Assembly (NCBI GenBank): GCA_965228775.1 | Contig: OZ245840.1 | Location: 4,030,001 to 4,094,000, forward strand | Source: JANQMY01 sp965228775 | GTDB lineage: Bacteria > Pseudomonadota > Alphaproteobacteria > JANQMY01 | Length of the DNA stretch: 64,000 nucleotides | Reading direction: 5' to 3' | Shown: in pieces, positions 57,390 to 64,000 of the stretch | Position numbering within the stretch: the first letter of the stretch is position 1 | Layout: every line of letters begins with the position of its first letter | The notes under the pieces: generated by a model | Told to the model about the DNA's origin: nothing | The model's database searches: none | The model's input: only the letters and a program-made list of their open reading frames with translations | Made by a program: the position numbers and the translations under genes

Positions 57390-58079
57390 ATGAACAAAGT
57401 TGAAGGTTTACATCATTTGGCCGTCTGCACCGGCGACATCAAAGCGCAGATTGAATTCTTTACGGACAAATTGGGCATGGAGCTGGTAGCCCTCTATTGG
57501 ATGCATGGCGTGGAAAAAACCTTTCACGGTTTTCTGCGTCTGAACGACGAAAGCTCTATCGCATTTGTGCATAACCCGGACATTGCGAAAATCCCGCATC
57601 AATTGGGAACATCTCATGCGGGCAATCCGGGGGCCAACAGTGCCGGGGGCACCATGCAGCACTTGGCCCTCAAAGTGCGGAACCACGACGAGCTTCTGGC
57701 AATGCGGGACAGATTGCGTTCCAAGGGGGTGCCCGTGCTTGGGCCGGTCGATCACGGTTTCTGCAAGTCCATTTACTTTGCCGGGCCCGAAGAGCTTTCG
57801 TTGGAACTGTCTTACTCGGAAGAGCCTATCGATGCCCGCGCATGGATCGATCCGGAAGTTGTTGAGCTTGCCGGGATCAGCGCCGAGGAATTGGCCACGT
57901 ATAGGGCGCCATCTGCATTCGAGGACAAGGGCGGCGCCGTTCCACAACCGGATGTGAAAACCGCGCCCGGTCCTCATATGACCAACTATCCTGAAGGGAT
58001 TTACGAGATGGTCATGGGCACACCGGACGAGAAAATCTGGGAGCACAGCGAAAACGAGCCTCCCGTAAAGGTCGCGTGA
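57390..58079 (+). CDS. VOC-family (glyoxalase/extradiol dioxygenase-like) protein
   Basis: 229 aa from ATG 57390, with AAAGGA upstream. Paired beta-alpha-beta3 modules with metal ligands at the usual places: H9 (H-L-A-V-C-T-G-D), H91 (Q-H-L-A-L-K-V) and E139 (L-S-L-E-L). Family members are glyoxalases, epimerases or extradiol ring-cleavage dioxygenases. The short C-terminal extension (about 150-229) is not usual for glyoxalase I. In the cluster context, a ring-cleavage dioxygenase is the attractive reading. Confidence 0.88.
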   Translation: MNKVEGLHHLAVCTGDIKAQIEFFTDKLGMELVALYWMHGVEKTFHGFLRLNDESSIAFVHNPDIAKIPHQLGTSHAGNPGANSAGGTMQHLALKVRNHDELLAMRDRLRSKGVPVLGPVDHGFCKSIYFAGPEELSLELSYSEEPIDARAWIDPEVVELAGISAEELATYRAPSAFEDKGGAVPQPDVKTAPGPHMTNYPEGIYEMVMGTPDEKIWEHSENEPPVKVA

Positions 58080-58301
58080 CGGATCGGCTGAAAACCCGAC
58101 GTCAACTTGAGGTTGGCCGGTCAAAGGCCGAATTTTCAGTAGCAAATCACATATGTGGCCAGCGGTTTCTTTTGACTGCTGGCCTCACCCGTTTATAACG
58201 CCTGCAGCAAGAATTTCGCGGCAGAGGCGGTGGTGCTTGGGCCTCACCCAAATGCCCGTTTGAGCGACTATTCAGAACAAGACCATACAGGAGACCGTTT
58301 C

Positions 58302-59081
58302 ATGGAACTCAACTCGAATATTTCCGCAATCATCACCGGTGGAGCCTCCGGCCTTGGTGAAGCAACCGCCCGCGCATTGGCAAGCCAGGGTGTTAAGGTC
58401 GGGATCTTCGATCTTAATGAGGAAAAAGGCGAAGCGGTCGCCAAAGAGCTGGATGGCGCTTTCGCAAAAGTGAATGTGACGTCGGAAGAAGACGTGGATG
58501 CTGGGTTTGAAAAAGTGCGGGCCGCCATCGGCCAGGAACGCATCCTTGTAAACTGCGCCGGTACGGGTAACGCCATCAAGACCGCATCACGCGATAAGGA
58601 AACCGGTGCGATCTCCCACTTTCCGCTGGATGCATTCAATCTGATCATTCAGATCAACCTTGTGGGTACGTTCCGTTGCATCGCGAAGTCAGCTGCCGGC
58701 ATGATGGCCCTCGACCCGATTGACGGCGAACGAGGCGCGATGATCAACACCGCATCGGTTGCTGCGGAAGACGGTCAGATTGGTCAGGCGGCTTATTCCG
58801 CGTCGAAAGGCGGTGTTGTTGGTATGACGTTGCCGATCGCGCGCGACCTGAGCCGCGAATTGATCCGTGTCAACACGATCCTGCCCGGCATTTTCAACAC
58901 ACCTCTGCTGCAAGGTGCCCCGGAAAAAGTGAAGCAGGCTTTGGGAGCTCAAGTGCCTAACCCGGCCCGTCTTGGTAATCCTGAGGAATATGCCTCCCTC
59001 GCAGTGCAGATGATTACGAATTCCTACTTCAACGGTGAAGATGTGCGTTTGGATGGTGCCATCCGCATGGCGCCGCGCTGA
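58302..59081 (+). CDS. SDR-family 3-hydroxyacyl-CoA dehydrogenase-like enzyme
   Basis: 259 aa from ATG 58302, with CAGGAGA upstream. Classical short-chain dehydrogenase: NAD-binding T12-G-G-A-S-G-L-G19, N-C-A-G, catalytic S152, Y165 and K169 (Y-S-A-S-K). Similar to the HSD17B10-type (3-hydroxyacyl-CoA dehydrogenase type 2) group, fitting the thiolase gene 39 bp downstream. A beta-oxidation-like step on ring-opened acyl-CoA or fatty acids is inferred. Confidence 0.9.
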   Translation: MELNSNISAIITGGASGLGEATARALASQGVKVGIFDLNEEKGEAVAKELDGAFAKVNVTSEEDVDAGFEKVRAAIGQERILVNCAGTGNAIKTASRDKETGAISHFPLDAFNLIIQINLVGTFRCIAKSAAGMMALDPIDGERGAMINTASVAAEDGQIGQAAYSASKGGVVGMTLPIARDLSRELIRVNTILPGIFNTPLLQGAPEKVKQALGAQVPNPARLGNPEEYASLAVQMITNSYFNGEDVRLDGAIRMAPR

Positions 59082-59120
59082 TCGAATTGAAAAGCTACGT
59101 ATACGTATTAGGAGAGAAAC

Positions 59121-60362
59121 ATGGCTGAAGCTTATATTGTGGATTCTTGCCGTACCCCGCGCGGTATTGGCAAAGTGGGGAAGGGCGCCTTGGCGCACAT
59201 TCACCCGCAACGTTTGGCATCGACGGTTCTGGGCGCCCTTCGCGAACGGAACAATATCGACACCACCGCTGTTGATGACATCATCTGGGGCACGTCGTCC
59301 CAGCGCGGTGCGCAAGGCGGTGATTTGGGCCGCATGGCCGCTCTTGATGCCGGTTACGACATCAAAGCCTCTGGCGTGACGCTCGACCGCTTCTGCGGTT
59401 CAGGCATCACCACCGTCAACTTGGCGGCCGGCCAGGTCATGTCCGGGCTGGAAGACGTGGTCATCGCAGGCGGCACGGAAATGATGAGCTACACCTCGTC
59501 GACCGCTGATCCGAAAACACCTCCCATGATGGACAGCGGCAATCTGCATCTGCGCAAGATGCATCCGCAGTCTCAACAAGGTGTGTGTGCCGACGCGATT
59601 GCGACCATCGAAGGCATCGACCGCCAGGCTGTCGATGAGCTGGCAGTCGTCTCTCAGCAGAATGCAGCCCGCGCCATCGACGAAGGCCGTTTCGATCGTG
59701 CGCTGGTGCCTGTCTATAATGACGACGGCACACTGGCTCTCGACAAAGAAGAGTTCCCGCGCCCGCAAACCACGCTGCAGGGCCTGGGTGAACTCAAACC
59801 GTCCTTCACGGCTTGGGCGCAAATTCCGGTCGACGAACAAGGCACCACGTATGGTGACCTGATCCGTCAGAAGTATACGGATCTGACCGACTTCAACCAC
59901 ATCCACCATGCGGGTAACTCTTCCGGTGTTGTGGACGGGGCCGCAGCTCTGCTTCTGGCGTCTGAAAAGGCTGTTGAAAAGAATGGCTGGACGCCGCGGG
60001 CCAAGATCGTTGCGACGGCGAATATGGGTGATTGCCCAACATTGATGCTGAACGCACCGGTGCCTGCCGCGAAGAAAGTGCTGGAGAAAGCTGGTCTGAC
60101 CAAAGACGACATCGACCTTTGGGAAATCAACGAAGCCTTTTCAGTGGTTGCGGAGAAGTTCATTCGCGATCTGGACCTTGACCGGTCGAAAGTGAACGTG
60201 AACGGCGGCGCCATGGCATTGGGCCATCCGATCGGCGCCACGGGCTCGATCCTCATCGGCACGATCGTTGACGAACTTCAGCGTCAAGGTCTGAAGCGCG
60301 GGCTGGTCACCATGTGTGCCGCCGGTGGTATGGCGCCTGCCGTGATCGTCGAAACAGTCTAA
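59121..60362 (+). CDS. Acetyl-CoA acyltransferase (thiolase)
   Basis: 413 aa. Thiolase fold with active-site C92 (R-F-C-G-S-G), H369 (A-L-G-H-P-I-G-A-T-G) and C399 (M-C-A-A-G-G). Degradative thiolases of this length cleave 3-ketoacyl-CoA. A strong terminator follows, so the SDR-thiolase pair ends a transcript. Confidence 0.94.
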   Translation: MAEAYIVDSCRTPRGIGKVGKGALAHIHPQRLASTVLGALRERNNIDTTAVDDIIWGTSSQRGAQGGDLGRMAALDAGYDIKASGVTLDRFCGSGITTVNLAAGQVMSGLEDVVIAGGTEMMSYTSSTADPKTPPMMDSGNLHLRKMHPQSQQGVCADAIATIEGIDRQAVDELAVVSQQNAARAIDEGRFDRALVPVYNDDGTLALDKEEFPRPQTTLQGLGELKPSFTAWAQIPVDEQGTTYGDLIRQKYTDLTDFNHIHHAGNSSGVVDGAAALLLASEKAVEKNGWTPRAKIVATANMGDCPTLMLNAPVPAAKKVLEKAGLTKDDIDLWEINEAFSVVAEKFIRDLDLDRSKVNVNGGAMALGHPIGATGSILIGTIVDELQRQGLKRGLVTMCAAGGMAPAVIVETV

Positions 60363-60386
60363 GTCTACTAACTGACTCAGAATGAG

Positions 60387-60422
60387 AGCCGGCTTTGGAG
60401 AGACTCCAAGGCCGGCTTTTTT
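60387..60422 (+). terminator. Rho-independent terminator after the thiolase gene
   Basis: A 14-bp stem (60387-60400 with 60404-60417, one G-U) closed by an AGA loop and followed by TTTTTT. The strongest terminator in the window. Confidence 0.9.
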
Positions 60423-60437
60423 ATTGGGAGATGGGTG

Positions 60438-61199
60438 ATGAAAACCCTCAATATCAAACAAGAAGGTGGCGTTCGCATTGTTGAGATGGACCGTCCAAAA
60501 GCGCTGAACGCTTTTAATGCTCAGCTTATGGATGAGCTCACGGATGCTTTTCTTGACGCCACGTCGGATGAGTCGGTCCGTGTGCTGATCCTCACAGGGG
60601 CGGGGCGAGCGTTTTCGGCAGGCGCCGATCTCATGGAAATGGGAAAACCTCAGCAAAAGCCGAGGCACGGTTTTCCCGGACTGCTCGAAGCGATCTTTGA
60701 GTTTCCAAAACCGTTCATCGTGGCCGTCAACGGCGTCGGCGCTGGTGTTGGCGCTACGATCTGCGGGCTTGCCGACCTTACTTACATGGCGGAAGAGGCC
60801 CGGCTGCGGTGTCCGTTTTCGGCACTGGGATTGACGGCGGAAGCGGCAAGTACGGTCACATTTCCCAAATTGATGGGACGGCAAAATGCCATGTGGTTCC
60901 TGTTATCCGCAGAATGGTGGTCTGCACAGCAATGTGTAGATGCGGGGCTTGCTTTGGAAGTTCTGCCGCAAGACAAGCTCATGCCGCGCGCTATGGAACA
61001 GGCGCAGAAGCTTGCGGCATTGCCGCTTGCGTCTCTGATGATGACAAAGAAACTCATCATGGACCCTTTGAAAGATCAAATGCGCGCATCGGTAAAGGCG
61101 GAAAACCAAGGGCTTGCCGACTTGATCGGTGGGCCCGCCAACAAGGAAGCATTGGCCGCTTTCCGCGAGAAGCGCGATCCAAATTTTTCTGGCCTCTAG
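60438..61199 (+). CDS. Enoyl-CoA hydratase/isomerase family protein
   Basis: 253 aa from ATG 60438, GGGAG upstream. Crotonase fold with the oxyanion loop A-F-S-A-G-A-D-L-M and V-N-G-V-G-A-G-V-G. At the positions of the two catalytic Glu, one lies in L-G-L-T-A-E-A-A-S; the other is not obvious (F-S-A-L), as in isomerase-type members. It probably serves beta-oxidation together with the SDR and thiolase. Confidence 0.92.
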   Translation: MKTLNIKQEGGVRIVEMDRPKALNAFNAQLMDELTDAFLDATSDESVRVLILTGAGRAFSAGADLMEMGKPQQKPRHGFPGLLEAIFEFPKPFIVAVNGVGAGVGATICGLADLTYMAEEARLRCPFSALGLTAEAASTVTFPKLMGRQNAMWFLLSAEWWSAQQCVDAGLALEVLPQDKLMPRAMEQAQKLAALPLASLMMTKKLIMDPLKDQMRASVKAENQGLADLIGGPANKEALAAFREKRDPNFSGL

Positions 61200-61262
61200 G
61201 ACGTTGCAAATTTCTTTTCCGTGAGCTGATATATGTTCAGGGAAACGCGAAAGGAGGCCCAT

Positions 61263-62462
61263 ATGAATGCCTTCGTGGAAATGCCGACGGATTTGCCAAT
61301 CCGTGAAGACTTGCCGAATGCTTATCGAAACTTCTGGACTTGGCTGGCGGAACCAGGGTGCTGGTGGACAGGCGCCGAGAAAGTAGCGATCGCCGCTGAA
61401 GCGCGCAATGCTCGTACGTGTGAGTTCTGTGCTCTTAGGAAAGAGGCGCTTAGCCCTTCCATGGTCGAAGGAACACACAGTACGGTTCAAGATGTTCTTC
61501 CGTATGCGGCGGTAGATGCGGTACACCGGCTGGTAACGGACGCAACGCGTATCACCAAAAGCTGGATCGAAGAAACGTTTTCCGGCGACCTGACTGATGG
61601 CCACTATGTGGAATTGCTTGGCGTGACCGTTTTGGTCACATCGGTGGATCAATTCCACCGTGCTTTAAGTTTGCCGCTGGAAGCCTTGCCGGAGCCACAG
61701 TCCGGCGCGCCGTCAGGGTACAGACCGGCAGGTGCGGAAGGCGGTGTTGGCTTCGTGCCGATGATCCCGGCGAACAAACTCACGGAACACGATGCGGATC
61801 TTTATGAGAAATCCGGCGCGCCCAATGTGATCCGCGCCATGAGCCTGGTGCCCGATTGCGTGCGCCAAATGAAACTGCTCTCGAGTGTGCAATATATTCC
61901 GGACAATCAGATCACAGACTTAGAGGCTGATCCAGGGCGGGCGCTAGATCGTGCGCAGATAGAGTTGGTCGCGGCGCGGGTGTCGTCGATTAATGAGTGC
62001 TTCTACTGAACGACGGCACACAGCCTGATGCTCCGTGTGAGCAGCGAAAGCAACAATCAAGACGTAGACCTGAAAGCCGTGATGGGCGATGGGGGTGGCG
62101 GCGTCAATGGCGGCGCGGAGCTGACCGCCTTCGCGGAAGCCACCGTCTCTGGCGGGGACAATGCGATCACTTCGGCGCGCGAGAAGCTGGTGCGCGTGTT
62201 GGGCCCTGAAGCCACCGTGGATGCGGCGGGTGTCATCGGCAATTTTGAACGTATGGTGCGTATCGCCGATGGCACGGGTATTCCGCTTGATGCACCGGTC
62301 AATATGATTTCGGCGGATATGCGTGAAGAAGTGGGGATCGACCAATTCGAGTCCGCCCGTAACACACCAAAGGTGACGGGGTTACGCCGTATGGCGGGAC
62401 GTGTTTTGAGCCGGATGATGCCGTTGGTTTTTCGGTATATGTCGCCGAAGAAAAGAGGTTGA
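61263..62462 (+). CDS. Selenocysteine-containing AhpD-like double-domain protein (in-frame UGA)
   Basis: 399 codons from ATG 61263 (AAGGAGG upstream), with one in-frame TGA at 62007-62009 (residue 249). Two AhpD/carboxymuconolactone-decarboxylase-like halves: the first has C53-E-F-C56 without the following His; the second reads N-E-C246-F-Y-U249-T-T-A-H253. In AhpD the motif is CxxCxxxH and the second Cys, activated by the His, attacks peroxide; here Sec takes exactly that place. The same frame stays open for 150 codons after TGA with family-like sequence. A hairpin suited to SECIS lies 19 nt downstream. Separate annotation would give two truncated proteins (61263-62009 and 62028-62462). A nonsense mutation is the alternative. 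Confidence 0.88.
62026..62046 (+). promoter_or_regulatory. Candidate bacterial SECIS element
   Basis: TGCTC (62029-62033) and GAGCA (62039-62043) form a 5-bp stem with the 5-nt loop CGTGT, carrying G as the second loop base; a further G-C and U-G pair extend it beyond one mismatch. It starts 19 nt after the UGA, and the loop 24 nt after. This fits the bacterial consensus of a short stem, 3-14 nt loop with early G, about 16-37 nt from UGA, bound by SelB. An alternative stem CACAC/GTGTG (62017-62039) competes. Confidence 0.68.
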
Positions 62463-62501
62463 TGTTTAGGGGAAGGAGGACGGTCGAGCCAAAATCCAAC
62501 C

Positions 62502-63518
62502 CTAAACCCGGACGACGACTTTTCCGATATTCGCGCCGGTAAAGAGCTTGGTGTACGCCGTGACAGTGTTCTCCAGACCGACGGTTTCTTCGATAGGAAG
62601 TTTCAGGCGGCCGTCATCGCGCCATTGACGCAAGATCGGATTGATCTCTGGTTCACGGTGATAGAAATCCGGCGAGAAGAACCCTTGGATGGTCAGGCGT
62701 TTCATCAAAACGAGGTCGAACTTGTACGGCCCTGGCACCGGGCCCTCGGCGGCGTAATTCGCCAATAGTCCGCAGACGGCAACACGGCCAAAGTCAGCCA
62801 TGTTGGCAAGGGATGCATCCAGCACGTCTCCACCCACATTGTCGAAATAAAGGTTGATGCCGGTTGGGAATTCATCGGCGATGGCCCTCGTAAGATCACC
62901 CTTGCGGTAATTGATGGCGCCATCGAACCCCAGATCCTTCTCAAGGAACGCACATTTGTCATCGGTTCCAGCCAGACCAACCGTGCGGCACCCGGCGATC
63001 TTTGCGATCTGTCCGGCCATGGCACCGGTGCAGCCAGCCGCGGCGGATACCAGAAACGCATCTCCCGCGCGGGCCGCACCATATTCGACGACACCCAGAT
63101 AGGCCGTCCAGCCATTTGCGCCAAGGATGCCCACATACTCAGCGAGATCTTGTTCTTGCCCATCCAGTTTCGCCACATAGGCCGCCATCGGGTTGGCGAT
63201 CGACCAGTCGGACCAATTGCCGTAACAGCGCACGAGGTCGCCTTCCGAATAGGCGGGATGGCGCGACTGCGCCACTTCTCCAATCACCGTCCCAAGAATA
63301 GGGGCGCCTAGGGGCGTTCCCGGCTGATAGGAATCTTCACGGTCCGTCATATACATGCGGGTGCCACTGTCCATGGAGAGAATGCGGTTTTTCACCAGCA
63401 ATTCGCCTTCTTGAGGCGCGGGCGTCTTCTCTTCTTCAAAACTAAGGGCTTCGGTGAAATCGTTGCCCGTTGGACGTGCTGTCAAACGCCAAACGCGGTT
63501 GCTGGCTTCATTGGTCAT
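62502..63518 (-). CDS. NADP-dependent oxidoreductase of the MDR family (CurA/prostaglandin reductase-like)
   Basis: 338 aa, AAGGGGA before ATG. Zinc-free medium-chain reductase: N-terminal GroES-like half and a Rossmann half with S-A-A-A-G-C-T-G-A-M-A-G and Y-F-D-N-V-G-G, as in leukotriene B4 dehydrogenase-like enzymes that reduce the C=C of enones. No zinc-binding Cys cluster. Convergent with the Sec gene, stop codons about 40 bp apart. Confidence 0.9.
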   Translation of the reverse strand: MTNEASNRVWRLTARPTGNDFTEALSFEEEKTPAPQEGELLVKNRILSMDSGTRMYMTDREDSYQPGTPLGAPILGTVIGEVAQSRHPAYSEGDLVRCYGNWSDWSIANPMAAYVAKLDGQEQDLAEYVGILGANGWTAYLGVVEYGAARAGDAFLVSAAAGCTGAMAGQIAKIAGCRTVGLAGTDDKCAFLEKDLGFDGAINYRKGDLTRAIADEFPTGINLYFDNVGGDVLDASLANMADFGRVAVCGLLANYAAEGPVPGPYKFDLVLMKRLTIQGFFSPDFYHREPEINPILRQWRDDGRLKLPIEETVGLENTVTAYTKLFTGANIGKVVVRV

Positions 63519-63551
63519 ATTTATCCCCTTAGCGCACAGATTGGCGAGTTC

Positions 63552-63902
63552 TTATTGCAGTTCTTCAAGCGATTTCTTTTGAGCATCCTTAAACCCGACG
63601 ATGACCGTCTTTCCACTGACGAAAACGGGGCGCTTGATCAGCGTGGGGTTTTCCACCAGCAAATCCGCAGCATTGGCGTTCGTAAGACTTTCTTTGGTGG
63701 TGTCGTCCAACCCGCGCCACGTTGTGCTCGATTTATTGACAAGTACGGCCGTTCCAACGGCTTGGACCCAGGTCGCAATTTCGGAAACGGACGGCGTTTC
63801 CGCGCGTATGTCGATGAAGCTGTGCGCTGTGTTGTTCTCCTTCAGCCATTTCAGCGCCTTTCGGCATGTGTCGCAATTCTTCAACCCATAAATCGTAATC
63901 AT
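63552..63902 (-). CDS. ArsC/Spx-like thioredoxin-fold protein (YffB group)
   Basis: 116 aa. Thioredoxin-like fold with the N-terminal C-D-T-C-R-K motif (Cys10, Cys13) and the family elements L-L-V-E-N-P-T-L-I-K-R-P and V-G-F. YffB/Spx-like proteins are called arsenate reductase by homology, but many act with glutathione on other substrates. No ars genes nearby. Lies 33 bp before the oxidoreductase gene, in the same direction. Confidence 0.9.
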   Translation of the reverse strand: MITIYGLKNCDTCRKALKWLKENNTAHSFIDIRAETPSVSEIATWVQAVGTAVLVNKSSTTWRGLDDTTKESLTNANAADLLVENPTLIKRPVFVSGKTVIVGFKDAQKKSLEELQ

Positions 63903-63906
63903 ATAA

Positions 63907-64000
63907 TCAGTGTGCTTCCATTAAGTCGTCGAGCGCATTGTGAAAATGCTGCACTCGGATTTCGTCATCATTGAGCCAGACCTGGTCGAACCCCTTGGAG
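63907..64000 (-). CDS. C-terminal fragment of an unidentified protein (cut by window edge)
   Basis: The last 30 codons of a minus-strand gene, ending in TGA at 63907-63909; the visible tail reads S-K-G-F-D-Q-V-W-L-N-D-D-E-I-R-V then an acidic helix. It is 4 bp from the ArsC-like start, suggesting an operon. Too short to assign. Confidence 0.6.
   Translation of the reverse strand, partial: SKGFDQVWLNDDEIRVQHFHNALDDLMEAH

Overview
The window is a chromosomal segment of an alphaproteobacterium, probably a free-living aerobe or microaerobe. Evidence: the rRNA operon order 16S-tRNA-Ile(GAT)-tRNA-Ala(TGC)-23S-5S-tRNA-fMet; a DUF4167 protein, an EI-Ntr type PtsP and a complete cbb3 oxidase locus with an FnrL-type regulator. 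Order-level placement was not attempted. No CRISPR array or large prophage was seen.

Layout. 1-12.2 kb is core housekeeping: ptsP end, RodZ-like protein, ispG-prfA-prmC, DUF4167 protein, MOSC protein, clpB, murI and an M23 peptidase. 12.2-18.7 kb is the rRNA operon. 18.67-20.80 kb is a decayed 2.1 kb element integrated in the 3' half of the initiator tRNA gene; it carries an integrase remnant and a Fic gene, and is bounded by 48-bp direct repeats. 20.8-33.4 kb holds transport and stress genes: a GPH symporter; a P-type ATPase/CPA2 antiporter/universal stress operon; an SmtB-type regulator overlapping a 55-aa SmtA-type metallothionein; a DUF3604/parvulin/HupE operon; and an AhpD-like protein divergent from a persulfide-dioxygenase-like hydrolase. 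34.8-41.5 kb has a patatin-like lipase and a type I secretion ABC/HlyD pair (HlyD frameshifted) next to an RTX protein. A solitary Flp pilin gene follows.

42.3-53.6 kb is the microaerobic respiration block: a ferritin-like diiron protein divergent from ccoNOQP-GHIS, then a DUF2189 protein, an 85-aa protein and an FNR/FnrL regulator. Four FNR-box sequences (TTGAY-N4-RTCAA) lie in the promoters of this block and of the AhpD-like/MBL pair, so one oxygen-responsive regulon is likely. 53.7-64 kb has a secreted trypsin-like protease and a TetR-controlled catabolic cluster (FAD monooxygenase, alpha/beta hydrolase, VOC dioxygenase-like protein, SDR, thiolase, enoyl-CoA hydratase), followed by an oxidoreductase and an ArsC/Spx-like protein.

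Most notable: the gene at 61263-62462 reads through an in-frame TGA at 62007-62009. The TGA sits exactly where the reactive second Cys of the AhpD CxxC-x3-H site belongs, and a hairpin 19 nt downstream fits the bacterial SECIS pattern. It is best read as a selenoprotein (CxxU) that ordinary gene calling would split into two ORFs.
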